Shown: piece by piece, positions 47,763 through 60,079 of the stretch
Layout: each line of letters opens with the position of its first letter
Numbering within the stretch: the stretch's first letter is position 1
Assembly (NCBI GenBank): GCA_973895155.1
Contig: OZ316891.1
Span: 5,146,001 to 5,210,000 of the forward strand
Reading direction: 5' to 3'
Origin: Marsupella aquatica
Taxonomy: Eukaryota; Marchantiophyta
Length of the DNA: 64,000 bases
Notes under the pieces: model-generated
Told to the model about the DNA's origin: nothing
What the model saw: the letters and a program-made list of their open reading frames with translations, nothing else
The model's database searches: none
Made by a program: the position numbers and the translations under genes

Positions 47763-50700
47763 TAAAGCACACAGCCAAGCTGGGGCCTCGTCTTAAATCT
47801 CTCCTTGTCACCCGTGTCCTACACCATCCAGCAAATTGAAATCTACACTAACCGCACTTCAAGCGCACTACTCAAATTGAAGAAGGCTCATGTCAGGTCA
47901 AACACGCCAAAGGCACTGCCACTGCAACGAGCGGCTTGACATCAAAACAGTTCAGTCATCCATTCACTAACTCAGTGAAACACTTCTCCCATCACAGCAC
48001 AACCATTCTCCCTCAGTGTAGCAAACCAACTCCTTCCATTCGAGCCCTTTCCCTTCCAGAATGTCTAAGATATCGGCATCCCGAGTGGATGTTCACTTCA
48101 GGCTCACTGCACAAACGCCATCGGGACCTAGGACCTCCAATCCACTGCACATCTACCCTAATTCCTCAAGCGCGCTGCAACACCGGTCCCGCTGAAAGAT
48201 CCTCCCATGCCTCCCGGCTCCGTTACTCCTTCCCCTTCATCTCACTCACTCACTCCCTTCCTTCCTCCTCCTCCTCCTCCTCACCTCGTACCTTGCTACA
48301 TCAAATTCCACCGCGCCAATGCTCCCAAGCTCTCAACTACAATCCAATCCAATCCAATCGGTCCTCTGTCTCACTCACTCTGCGTCTCCCTGTCCTTCGA
48401 AATTCTCTGTCTATGGCCGATGGCGTGGAAGCACTTCAATCAAGCAAATTCAATCAATCAATCGATCCATCACTCGATCAATCGATGAGGGGAGACGAGA
48501 AACGCAGAGAGCTACAAGACGAGAATATGAAATCCTCAAATCGCAAGTGTCGACGATTGTCACTGCTCCTCCTCCACGAGACTGAAAGGCGAATACGAAG
48601 TTTGCGTTTTCGTTTGGAGCTTCTTGGCGGCCCAATGAGAAGTCTCCTGCCACTCGTTTAAAAAGTGTTGCTGGGGTTCCATTGGCGAAACTCGGGCGAC
48701 AAACACGGCCGACTTTTATTTGATGGTGGATGAGTCGTGATGGATTTTCGGATCTGCGGTGACGATCGGTCCACTGACTCTGGATCGACGGCTCTGGATC
48801 ACTGAGGTCCCGGCACGGGAAAAATCTGGCTCACTTTTTGTTCCGCCAGACAAGAAAATAATATACATAGAGAATCTTTTATTTATGTTATATTATTTTT
48901 ATTTTCCCTTCCGTGGCCAGTCATCCATACGAGCATCTCCAGAGGTGACTACTATAGGGTTTTATTTGTAAGGATGCACGGAGTATGGCAATTTAAAACA
49001 TTGTAACTTCTCTGCTGAATGCAGGAAATGGTTGTGTAACCATTTTCCCCATACACTTCCCTGCAACTGAGGTTTTTTGCGACAACAATTATGTACAAAA
49101 ATGGAGGTCTGGGCAAGGGTTTTAACCTAAATCTCACTCCAGAAAAGCTCAAAACAGAAAAGCTCAAAAGAGCTTCTAGGCTGTGGGCCATTAGGTTTTA
49201 TTCATTTTCTAGGCATAGGGTTACAGGTTAGTAACCCAAGACCAAACCACCATTAAACCACCATTATCCTATACATTAGTGTCCCAGAACTTAGTAGTGG
49301 GTTCAAGATTTCTCCCATAACCCAGATTATGTAATCAAGTTATTAAGGCAAACATTGACCCACCCATGAGGCAGAGATTGGGCCTCACCTTGGTCTTAGG
49401 AGTGTATGGATAGAGGAGTCCAAGGGAACATAAGAAAAAATTCAAAAAAATAAAACCTTTTGGCTACTATGGACAGAGGAATACCAAGGGGACTTACGAA
49501 ACTTTTCATAACATTTGGCATGGACTGTTATTGACACATACTCTATGGACATAGAAATAGCAAGGTAACTTTTTGCATAGACCCTCATTATGAATAATCT
49601 TCTCTTTGTTTTCAATCTTGAATATGTACTAACTCCCTTAAAACCCCCTCCATTTAATGTTTGTTCTCTTGCCTCCATATTCAAACCTATTCCAAAGTGT
49701 AACTCTTCATTCTCTAACTTGTTAAATAACATCAAACTTACATATTAACTACTGTAGAGGTGCTCAAACTAATTCAAATATGGTGTTTGCCCCCTCTGGA
49801 CATCTTTTGTTTTTTCATTGTAATTTGTTTGGCACTTTTTGGTAAATGAACTTAACAGTGTTCATTCTTGGGACCTTTGACAACTCTCAGTTGCACTTTA
49901 GATATAGATTGGCCCAGCCTGAAAAGTGAGGTTCACCTTGGGATGGTCCACAGCCTACTGCTGGTCTGCTTAGGCTGTGGACTGGCCTTTGGTCCCAGCA
50001 CGGCCTTCTAAAGTTCCTGACATATAAAGCACGTGGCGAGAACCTGGTCCCAGCCATGACCATAAAGGGAATCTAAGTTTAAATATTTAATCTCTGAAAT
50101 ACCAAAACGTGTGTTCTTGGGCGTAGTAATGTCAGTAAAACTCACTAAATATCTTTGTGAAACAGGGGGTTAATTTATTGTGTTTTTTAGGGTGCCAAGT
50201 GGCAGCCTGACCTAAATAGAATACCTCTAATCATAAAAAAATCTGTAAAACTAGTCTTAATTCGAATTTTAAAGAACTTATTTAAGTTTATGAAAGGCAC
50301 ACAATAAGAAAACAAATCCTATTTTTGTTACCTTTTTTACTTTCTACACCGTATGAAGATTTGATTAATATAATATGAAGATATTTGCTTTGGATCGCCC
50401 CTGGTGTCCACCATTTTTTGTAGTTGACCACAGTTGTGAAATTGTGGTTGGGGTTGTATTACAACTTAGTGCGAGCCAAAAGCTGTGGACCTTGGTATCA
50501 GCTTGTTTAAGCCACGTGGGTTTTAGTGATGTGAACAGAATCCTTTAAAGAATCATGGCAGCACCAAGGTTAGGGGAGAACCCAGGCTCCTATTAAACTT
50601 TGCTTGAATATAATGTAAAATAGGCTACTTGGAGAGCCAACGCTCCCAATAAACTTTCGCATATATAACCCAAGTTCATCTAAAAGCCTTCAGATGTACC

Positions 50701-52479
50701 TTACATAAAACAATTGACACCACTTTGCCACTACCTATCAAATTTTGCTTGTCTTGATATTTTAGTCCTCCTAATGGGTTGACGTCCAACCCAAGTTGCA
50801 AGGACACACCTAAGCAACAACAGAAACAATTCTCTACAGCTCGATTGGATTGTTGGGATGATCTCAGTCGCTCCACTTGTGCACTGTTCAATGCTAGATG
50901 GGGTTAACATGTAGGTCGGGACAAGCTTTTCCATGTATTGGCACCTTTCCAGATCAAGATTTATAGCCTTTATTAGATTATATTAGATAGACTAGATTGT
51001 GCCAATAGACCATATCCCTAGATTTGTCATCAAAGGATTAGATCAATTCGACAAGAAAACTTTCCAAAACTTCGAAACAAGGAACACGTGTGGCCCCCTC
51101 ACAAAACACCTATCCATCAGTTCCATTCCATTCCAATATAAAAGAGCATCTTCAACCCTTCACTCATTTCCTTACTGTATACATGAAGTGTAACGTTATG
51201 AGCTTCCTTATTTTATATATATTGTATTGGTAGTGACAAACATGGTATGTCAAAATGCAAGTCAAAATGGTTTCTGGATTTTTTCCTATCTCCTCAAATA
51301 GGCCTTGTTGGATTGTGATCACTAATTAGTTAGGCAAAGGTCTATGAGCATCTCCAAAACCCAGTGAAGAAAATCTAAAAGTCAGGGTCCAACTCACTCA
51401 TTTGAAAGTTATTTGGATTTCAGGAATGGAGTTTTTTGGTCACTGGATATGTATATGAGAGAGTCTATGCACTAGTTGACTCCTTACTGGGTTCATTGTT
51501 GGGTTTTCAAGATCTCAATTTAAGGTTGTAAGATTTTCATACCTGTTGTTTAGGGAATTTAGCTGGTTATGATTGGGGCTACTTTTCAGTTGGCCCCTAA
51601 AGATGTACAGTGAACTAAATAGAGGACAATGTCAAACAGGGTTTTTAATGTACTCAATAAACAAAACCCTGTTGGGTTGGAGATACTCTAATGATCAAAG
51701 TATTGCTTTTTTTGTTTTTTGTTTATAAGAGAAGCCACCATGGCTAAGACCAGCCAGGCAGAAACAAACCACACAGAGGGCCACACACACCCCACGGCTA
51801 CTAAACGCCAAAACCACCCTAACAGTACACAAGGTCACCTCCTAAAGAAGGGCCAAGGGGGGAGAAAGCAAAAAAACTGAGTTACACAACAGGCAAAGAA
51901 GGCACCACCAGCAGGCAAAGGGGGGCCTCGACACTGGAATGAACAGGGTTCCAAGAGCAATGACCTAAGCTATGCGTGACTAGTGTCAGAACAAAATATT
52001 GTTGTACTGTAGCTTTTTGCATCGTTGTATGACATTTTTCCAGTTTGAAAGATTTTTTTTTAATTCTCCAAAACTGTCCAGAATTACTACTTAGCCCTGT
52101 AATCTGATTGGCCTCAATTTAAACCCTAACACTTGACAAAAAACATTCATCTGTCAAGGGTTAAGTAACATGGTAAATGATTGTCTAGCCCTGGCTAAGG
52201 TTATGACATAGATGAGTTAAGTTACATAGCTACTGTAGTCGAACCGTCACCCTCTTCTCAAGGCTCTTGTATAGATTATATTGCATTCTCTCAAGTGGTT
52301 ACCCTCCTCTCAAGGGTCTTGTATAGACTAGATTGCATTCTCTAACGTCAATCTAAACATTGTGACATGCAATCCTACTTTTTTCTTTCTCAAGGTCTGT
52401 TTGATGAAATGTCATTGTAATGGAAAACATTTATTGGAGTCCAATTAAGGTGACATTTTTTTTTCTGACTGTGAGGCCT

Positions 52480-52763
52480 CAAGGTTCGCCAGTGCACCAA
52501 TTTTACACCCCACCAATCACTTCCCCACAAGCCAGAGACCTAAAGGCTCCCTTGTACACCATTCCCACGCCCCACCCCAATTTCCCAGCCAACCTAAAGG
52601 TTCCCCTGTGCACCCAATTTATGCCCCTTCAATGACTCTCCCCACAAGACATACACCTACAGGCTCCCTGGTGCACCTCACCTAAACGTTCCCCTATGCA
52701 CCAATTTACGCCCCTTCAACCACTCTGCTCACAAGCCATACACCTAAAGGCTCCATTGTGCAC
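52480..52763 (+). repeat. Degenerate repeat of a 22-bp phrase (cctaaaggctcccttgtgcacc)
   Basis: Six copies with small changes begin near 52,480, 52,540, 52,591, 52,656, 52,680 and 52,742. The sequence between them also repeats in part (caatttacgccccttcaa, cacaagccatacac). Spacing is uneven (24-65 bp), so the original unit was probably composite. Confidence 0.7.
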
Positions 52764-52784
52764 CTTTTCTGCCCTTGCACCAAA

Positions 52785-52865
52785 TCACACATCAAAATGT
52801 GATAATATGTGTGCACTCATTGATTTAAAAAAATAATAAAAATTTATCATGGTATGGAGGGATGT
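52785..52865. mobile_element. Partial copy of the MITE-like family
   Basis: It contains cacacatcaaaatgtgat and atttatcatggtatggag, both shared with the element at 41,277-41,448. The second terminal inverted end is not evident. Confidence 0.4.
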
Positions 52866-54011
52866 CTTACACCTACTTTTCCGCGCCCTTTCCCGCGCCC
52901 CACCTCAATTTCCCAACAACTTGCACACTCTTTAAATGCACTTGTTGGCCCAGATTCAATCTTGCTTCATGGCGAACTGAGAAGGAAATTTCATCCCTCA
53001 CGACCACCACGGAATCTCAGCCAGTTTCAGGAAGATTCTGTAAGATTCTGAACTTTGACCTGGAGAAGAGGAGCCAAGGATTTAGAAGAGTATTCCTTCC
53101 ACGCAAGGTTCTCAGCAACCACTGAGAACTTTCCTAGACCCACCTAAGTTGTCAGAAATTGCTTTCCCTACAATTAATGTCACCGACAGCGCACGTAGTT
53201 ACCTGCATTGGATATCATGCGTTCAAGCTGCCATCATTTTTCTTTTCAGTTTCAATCGGTGTACTGTGTCGGTGAATATTCAAGGAGCTTTCCACGGTCG
53301 TGCAGTACAATTTCAGAAGCTTCCCTCTTCTACAATTGGAATTTGATCACAAGCAAACCTCTTCATCCGGTGCCCTGACAGTAGCACAGGTTGATCTCGG
53401 ATGATGAAAAACGCACCATTAGCTGCTTTCAGCTTGTTTACTTTTCAAGATCATCAAGAGGCAAATTGGATGAAAATCAATCGAACTTGACCAACTCCTG
53501 CTCCAGGAATTCCAGGTATTTAATCTAGAACAATTTGCTCGATGAGGGCTACTCTTGGAATAAATGAATAGAATATACAGAATCGACACCCCAACTTCAC
53601 TATCTGATCTAAAAAAAACTGAGGACTAAGTGAGTATTGCAATGATGATTTCATCACAGCACCCCTCCGACATTTCAGTGGCATGATACACATCTGGTAG
53701 ACCCTAACAGAATGGCATTGTACTTCAAATCTGCCTACCCTAATGCAAAGATGGAGATCACGAGCACCACAGAGAGTTGGAGACTACTTTCTCGCAAAGG
53801 CTCTCTCTCCAGTGGGCATTGGGGAGTGGCGCAAGTGGGCCATTTCCCTAGCACTGCACCAAGACTGAGCAATCTTACACTTTGGAAACAGAACTCGCTC
53901 GTGGAGACGAAAAGGGTGGTAACGAACTCAAATATCTGCATTCACAAATGAATGTCCGACCCGCTGTGCACGAAGTAGTCCAAACAACACATGGGGGTTT
54001 GGATATGGATA

Positions 54012-55925
54012 TTAGACCGTCTGGGTATTCTTGTTTCCTCCTGAAGGCCGATTCGTACCGAGTCCTAGCCCTAAACCTAAACCTACAGGTGCAGAGCTTC
54101 CTTGACCATGGCTATGGTTACATCCCGCTCCATGTACATGATGGCTTCCACCTACAATTCCCAGGCTTCCAACCGCACTTGCCACATTCAAACTACCTTG
54201 ATCCTGAGCAGCTGCATTGCCACTGTTGTGAACACGATGTCCAGGAAGATGTTCCATCAGCTGGATAAGACCACCTCTGTCCTCCACCTGAGATGCGGAA
54301 GCGACCTCGACGTCACTGCTGAATCCTGTCAGGCAAAATTCGCTGCAGTTCTTCCGGATCCCATGGTCATAAATATTTTTGAAACGCCCATCAGAACCTT
54401 TCAGATAATTATACCGCATAGAGTTGGCTACCTCGTTTGTAGTTATATTTCGAGCAATCTGGGTCGCCTGCAGGCCCGTCAATGTTGCAACACCAAATAA
54501 TAGAAAGACGTCTATAGAGAGAAAAGTTAGTGCTCCGGGGTGGTGGGAAGAAACGTGCCGCCACCATGAACCAGTCCCCGATGGAGCATTTTCATCCACA
54601 TATAAACGATGAAATGTGACAATTGCTCCAATAATCATAGCGCTTGTCTCCATTAACAAGAAAATGAAGAAGTCCCATTTGTTCAACTTCCCAACACAAT
54701 TGGAGATCCAAGGGCAATGGTGATCGAACTGCTCCACGCACCGATTGCAAGAAGCGCAATGCTTGGAACGGACCGGCCTGACAATCTTACAAGTAGGACA
54801 CAATTGGGCCCAGTAGCCTGCTAAGATAGCAGGATTATTTGCCTGTGATAACAGCGGATCTTGCACCCCCTTTCCATCCAACTGTGCCGGTTGAACGTAT
54901 CCGGGGTCTTTGCTGCTACTCCGGTAGAGAAGAAAGAGTCCCCCAGTAGCCAGAAAGACCACAAGCCAACCCCACAGTCCCAGGCTAGCCGTGATGGGAA
55001 CAAATGATGATGAGATAATGACGGAATTGATTAACAACAACACCATTCCTATCAGTACCACCCACAAAACAGGAGCAAGTCCCAACCTTGCAATCTTTCC
55101 TAGACGTCCCTTTGAATCCCACCGACCGTTAAACACCCTCCGGGCGTTAGACAAAAACAGAGCCACATGACGATAACCTCTGTCAGAAGCGAGCTGAGCA
55201 GCGGTGAACCCACCCGATTCTGTTTGCAACAAATCCTCCAACGCACCAGCTTGGACGAGAACTGTACAAGCCTCCAAATTACCTCTTATGGCCGACCAGT
55301 GCAATGGAGTACAACCCTCTTTGTCCTGTCGACGAAGATATGCCCCCATGAACAGAAGCAGTCTCACGGAATCAGAAAAGCCCTTATATGCTGCCCAATG
55401 CAGGGGGCTCCGAGAATCATTATCTGGGGCATCTAACTCCGCACTCCACTTCGTGACAAGGTTATACAGCAGATAAGTGTGCCCATATTGAGCGGCAACA
55501 TGAGTGGTACGGTACCCGTGTGAATCTGCAGCCTCAAGTCGAGCTCCATGTTGAAGGAGCAGCTCGGCAACCTGGACTGACCCTCGCACAGCTGTCCAAT
55601 GCAGTGCAGTCTGTCCCGTGTAGTCAGCGGCATGCACATCCGCCCCATGCTCGAGCAAATACTGGGCGGCTACTGCACGGTCGTTCAACGCGCTCCACTG
55701 TAAGGCATAATACCCTCCTGCATCCGGTACCGACACCGAGCATCCCTCCTGTTCCACTAAACGTATAAGCTTCTCTAAATCTCCATATGCTGCCGCTGTG
55801 TACACATCATCCCTCCGTTCCTCCTGCCCCTCCTCCTGCTGGTTGCTTGTGCTATCACTTCCTCCGTCGGTGCTCGGCGTTGATGAGGCCCTCGGCGTTT
55901 CCACCACCTCAATTTCTGAAGCCAT
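54012..55925 (-). CDS. TIP1: Ankyrin-repeat DHHC protein S-acyltransferase, TIP1-like, single exon
   Basis: This membrane enzyme transfers palmitoyl groups to protein cysteines. The family prototype, Arabidopsis TIP1, acts in cell growth and root hairs. The open frame has 637 residues starting MASEIEVVE. An acidic, low-complexity N-terminus (1-40) precedes about six ankyrin repeats (about 41-260; recognisable TALHWTAVRG, SPLHWAAYKG and TPLHWSAIRG helices). Two membrane segments follow at about 281-301 and 312-334. The cysteine-rich domain runs from about 376 (CPTCKIVRPVRSKHC) to the catalytic DHHC at 401-404 (FDHHCPWISNCVG). Two more membrane segments lie at about 418-440 and 463-487, then the TTNE motif (about 496). 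The C-terminal tail is Gly/His-rich and ends with glycine-leucine repeats. All catalytic residues are present and no intron is needed. The Arabidopsis gene is multi-exonic as far as I recall, so the single exon is notable. Confidence 0.92.
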   Translation of the reverse strand: MASEIEVVETPRASSTPSTDGGSDSTSNQQEEGQEERRDDVYTAAAYGDLEKLIRLVEQEGCSVSVPDAGGYYALQWSALNDRAVAAQYLLEHGADVHAADYTGQTALHWTAVRGSVQVAELLLQHGARLEAADSHGYRTTHVAAQYGHTYLLYNLVTKWSAELDAPDNDSRSPLHWAAYKGFSDSVRLLLFMGAYLRRQDKEGCTPLHWSAIRGNLEACTVLVQAGALEDLLQTESGGFTAAQLASDRGYRHVALFLSNARRVFNGRWDSKGRLGKIARLGLAPVLWVVLIGMVLLLINSVIISSSFVPITASLGLWGWLVVFLATGGLFLLYRSSSKDPGYVQPAQLDGKGVQDPLLSQANNPAILAGYWAQLCPTCKIVRPVRSKHCASCNRCVEQFDHHCPWISNCVGKLNKWDFFIFLLMETSAMIIGAIVTFHRLYVDENAPSGTGSWWRHVSSHHPGALTFLSIDVFLLFGVATLTGLQATQIARNITTNEVANSMRYNYLKGSDGRFKNIYDHGIRKNCSEFCLTGFSSDVEVASASQVEDRGGLIQLMEHLPGHRVHNSGNAAAQDQGSLNVASAVGSLGIVGGSHHVHGAGCNHSHGQGSSAPVGLGLGLGLGTNRPSGGNKNTQTV

Positions 55926-58358
55926 GTTGTTGGGACTTTAGAACGCCCACTTTTCACAACTCCTCACTGCCCTTCACACATCTGTCCTAGTGGTGATCGG
56001 CGGAGACCACAGATTTGTGGAACAACTCAGAACCCCTTCCAGCTTGGTGTCCGATGGGGCCCAGGGTAAAGCCTTCACAACCCCTACAGACAGTCAAAAT
56101 GCACAACTGGTCAGCCCTACGCTAAGGAAAATAAGAAACCAAATGGAACTCTCGTTCGCCACTCGTCAATTAACAAAACTCACCTCCGACCACTCGCCTG
56201 TCTCCTCATCCTCTCCGAATCGGGAAAATAGAGGTGACGCGGACAGACGCACAACTCGGACATCCATGGGACGGCTCAAACTCTCAAACACAGAGCATAT
56301 CTCAAAACCCCACTCGTCACAATCACCGACCCACTAATGAGATTTCCGACTCTTCAGGTGGACGACACAGATCCCAATAACAATTTCTCCAAGGACAGAG
56401 TCTGCGACAGGATTAGGGCAAAGCCTTCAAAGCAAGAGAGAGAATTCGCAGTCCACCCAGAGAGAACCACGGAATAAAATTTTCCATTCGCCTCACCTCT
56501 GCAAAGAAGACCGTTCCAAGAGTTTCTTTATCCCGTCATCTGAAATCCAGGCCACATGCAATCAATCGCTCACTCAGGGAGAGCAGGAGACCCAAGAGGC
56601 ATCAGTCGAAGAGCCAAGTAAAAGGTGCTGCAACACACAAACCTCTCCTCTCCTCTCCTCTCCTCTCCTCCGATCTACCTGTACCTCGGCGAATCGTTTC
56701 TCCTGGTCATGACCTCATCTGCCTCCTCGTCCACGCGCACACACGAACGCAAGCAGGCCCTGCTCTGTTCTCATCGACTAAAACGATAGGGCTTCGACCC
56801 TCGTCGGCATTCCCCCTGATCAGAATGCTGCTCCGCTGCTGCTCCAGAGATGGTGGCCGCCCCCGGCTTCGACGTTAGCTTCGTCGCGCACCCATCGTCT
56901 GGCGCTGAAGTCCGCGATTTCCCCACATCCTCTTACATTCTTACAAAGTCAGCAAAGACTCCAGTATTTTGTAGTAACGCAGCACGAGTAAAACCGGTCT
57001 TCTCGTCTTTGTACGTGTCATCTCGATGGATCGAATTTCGATGTGTTTCTTTCTCTGGAAAAAAAGGAAGGAGCGAAGAAAGCCGACTCATTTACCGTCC
57101 GTCATTTACCGTCCGCCTCAGTTTCCAAAGACACGCCAAAATAGCGTGCGCCGTCGACGGACGGGGGGAAGGAACCGTCGAGAGATTTACCGTGTGCCCT
57201 TCGCCGGTTTGGTCGACGGCCGGCCGGTAGAATGGCCCTGGGCCTCGGGGGACGGTTGCTGACCGTAGACCGCACCGACGGGGTGGTTGGGACTCTGTGG
57301 GCCTTGGTTAGGTGACGGAGCTGGCGCCGAGCTTGGAGAACTGCTGCCGCAGTGGAGACTACTGTAGGTGATGGCAGCTATTTTTTTTGGTAGGCTAATT
57401 TTCCAGAAATTGATGTTCACCACTCTGATGTACTGTACCTGGCTACTTATAAGGAACAACACCCACCCATGTAAGAGATAAATCTGGGTGTATTATGGTA
57501 AGGAACTTCAGTCCCACAGGAAGCCTGGGCAGTCTCATGGCAGTCCGCGTTAAACCACACTAGTGTCCACCAGGTTTTGGGAGGACCGAATAGAGCAGTT
57601 TCTTATTGTTTTGAACTCATTTTTGCTTTATTTAATAACCTGGATCCACAAGGTTTTTGTTTCAGGGACAGTGGCGATTTAAGTCTGAGGAGAAGTGCCA
57701 CACACCCTCAGCCCAGCATGCATACTTGTGTAGTGTGATTTTACCATTTGATACCTGGCTAATTAATTGGAGCAGAACCTATTGAAGGAGGGACACTAAT
57801 GGAGGTTTTGTGAGATGAGGGTGCTTGCTGGTTTGCTGTGGAGAGTCATTTTGCTGTGGTAGGGATTCAGGTTTGGTGAGATGAGGGTGACTCAAGTTTG
57901 CTGGTTTGCTGCGGAGAGTCATTTCGCTGTGGAGAGGGGGACGGGTTAGTCACTTAACACGTGAGATAAAAAAGTGTCATTTTAGTAGATAATCTTAAAA
58001 AAGGTGGCAAGTGGCAATCAATATGTATAGGAAAACCCAACAATCAATTGATTAATATTTATGCACGGTCAAAATCTAGAAGTTAGGGCCCAGAGTTGTG
58101 AAGTGAAATCTCTGAACTATGACTTTCAAGCCTGGGCACAACTACAGTGGGGTTGGAACTGAAAACAGGCACCATCCAGTTATAAGCAAAGTTCCTGCAT
58201 ATGGGCTAGGTGATTATGAAAGTGATGAAACCAGTTATATTTATATATATATCAAGCATGCTCAATTAAGTTTTCATTATTAATAATATTATTTTCCTCC
58301 TATAATGTGAAAAAGGGGGAAAGTCTTGGACACCTTCATATATGGCCACTGTTAAGCT
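55926..58358. other. Spacer without a supported gene
   Basis: 55,926 to about 56,900 is probably the promoter and leader of the leftward TIP1-like gene, with a pyrimidine microsatellite (CTCTC-type, 56,643-56,670). A plus-strand frame at 56,850-57,230 (MVAAPGFDVSFVAHPS) is not recognised. Around 57,790-57,930 the phrase gctggtttgctg(t/c)ggagagtcatttygctgtgg occurs twice. Confidence 0.45.
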
Positions 58359-58498
58359 AAAGTGGCCTCTTAGTTGCCTTAGGGGTATATTTTAAAGTGG
58401 CCTCTTAGTTGCTAAGGGGGTATATTTTAAAGTGGCCTCTTAGTTGCTAAGGGGTATATTTTAAAGTGGCCTCTTAGTTGCTAAGGGGTATATTTTAT
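58359..58498 (+). repeat. ~35-bp tandem repeat, four units
   Basis: The unit aaagtggcctcttagttgct plus aaggggtatatttt occurs four times almost without change. Only the first unit differs (gcctt for gct) and the second has an extra g. Confidence 0.9.
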
Positions 58499-58724
58499 CT
58501 CCTGGACATCCTCTCTAGGCATGCTGGGTCCACCATGTCCACCATGTATTGGGGACAAAATATCCCATAAAGCAGCACCTGTAGCCCATAACGTGTAAAC
58601 ATTACTTTTCAAGTTTGTGGACTAGAACTAGTCGTCAATTCAATCAAACAGCAATCTCCCTGATGGAATTTGGCCAAAATTTACACTGGAGGGGGAGTAC
58701 GTTGAATCTTACTATATGGTGCTC

Positions 58725-59560
58725 AGCTTCTCCGATCCACTGACAAAATTGCTTCAAACCATAGATACATCATGGCTTCTTCGATCCACTCGCAAAATTG
58801 GTTCAGACCACAGAGAGATGGCTTCTTCGATCCTTTGACAAATTCCTTCAGACCCTAGACACATGGCTTCTTGTAGACTGACAAAATTTCTTCAGAACAT
58901 AGACACATGGCTTCTTCGATCCACTGACAAAATTTCTTCAGACCATAGATCCATGGCTTCTTCTAGATCCACTGACAAAATTTTCTTCGAACCATAGATC
59001 GATGGCTTCTTCGATCCTTTGACAAAATTCCTTCAGACCACAGATAGGCTGACAAAATTTCTTCAGGCCGTAGACACATGGCTTCTTCGATCCACTGACA
59101 GTTTCTTCAGACCATAGATCCGTGGCTTCTTCTAGATCGACTGACAAAATTTCTTCAAACGATAGATAGATATATGGCTTCTTCGATCCTTTGACAAAAT
59201 TCCTTCAGACCATAGACAGGATGACAGAATTTCTTCAGGCCATAGACACATGGCTTCTTCGATCCACTGACAATGTTTCTTCAGACCATAGATCCGTGGC
59301 TTCTTCTAGATCCACTGACAATTTCTTCAAACGATAGATCGATGCCTTCTTCGACCCTTTGACAAAATTCCTTCAGACCATAGATCGGCTGACAAATTTT
59401 CTTCGGGCCATAGACACATGGCTTCTTCGATCTACTGACAAAGTTTCTTCAGACCATAGATACATGCTTCTTCTAGACTGACAAACTTTGATCATATTGA
59501 CACATGGTTTCTTCTCTTCATTGACAAAATTTCTTCAGACCATAGATACATGGCAGATAG
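58725..59560. repeat. ~45-bp minisatellite, about 15-18 units, upstream of the UKL-like gene
   Basis: A unit of about 45 bp with the order tggcttcttcgatcc, actgacaaaatttcttcag and accatagacaca repeats throughout. Sample starts of tggcttctt are 58,773, 58,819, 58,864, 58,908, 58,953 and 59,003. Because 45 is a multiple of three, a minus-strand frame (58,938-59,147) stays open by chance and is not a gene. The array ends about 520 bp before the UKL-like start codon. Confidence 0.85.
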
Positions 59561-60079
59561 ACCTAAGTCCGTCGTTAAAAGTAGGACTTGAGAGGGCAAG
59601 CTCGCTTCAAACAGTGAACATTGCTAAGCATGGTAGCGAGATCGCGGTTAAACGATTTCGGGGCTCCAGCCTCGAGAGGACTCAACGTTATTCAAAGCAC
59701 CCATATGACGTTGTTGGTCTCTATAGTCAACGATTCGTATAGTTTGTCTCTGGTCTGTGGGATCGAGATGATGGCGTCGACAGACTGGTCGGCCTCGATC
59801 GTCTAATGAAGTACTTGGCAGCCTGAGGACGGAGAATCAAAGCTGACTCAAGGCTATGTTCAAGACGTAGACTCCTTCAATCTGTAGGAGAATTAACTGA
59901 GCTGTGACTCAATGTTGAAGGGAGAGAGAACTGACCGGTGACAGTTCATTGCTTCAGAACGGTATATTGTTGTAGTACATGTAGAGACCTACCATTTGAT
60001 TATTTAAGGCCAGAAATTCGATGTGAATGATTGTGGAGAGCGTCTGAGTGAAAGAATTCCAGGTGAGGGATAGACCACG

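Larger units (their letters stand above)
47763..54011. other. Spacer without a supported gene
   Basis: 47,763-48,700 is probably the promoter and leader of the leftward FTSHi3-like gene. It contains a (CCT)n tract at about 48,265-48,282 and short repeats of caatc and atcaatcg. From 48,840 to 53,700 the sequence is AT-rich with short frames only. The stretch 53,640-54,011 is probably the 3' untranslated part of the leftward TIP1-like gene. Confidence 0.45.

Noticed and set aside
47282-47839. 185-codon plus-strand frame opposite the FTSHi3-like first exon
   Set aside because: It is the antisense shadow of a long coding exon and its leader.
56850-57262. Overlapping plus-strand frames starting MVAAPGFDVS
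   Set aside because: Two frames overlap at similar length in GC-rich DNA, and neither resembles a known family.
58938-59147. Minus-strand frame with SGSKKPCVYGLKKFC-type repeats
   Set aside because: It is an artefact of a 45-bp repeat whose length is a multiple of three.
58725-59560. CRISPR-like array
   Set aside because: Units are contiguous, diverged and without unique spacers, in a plant nuclear context. It is a minisatellite.
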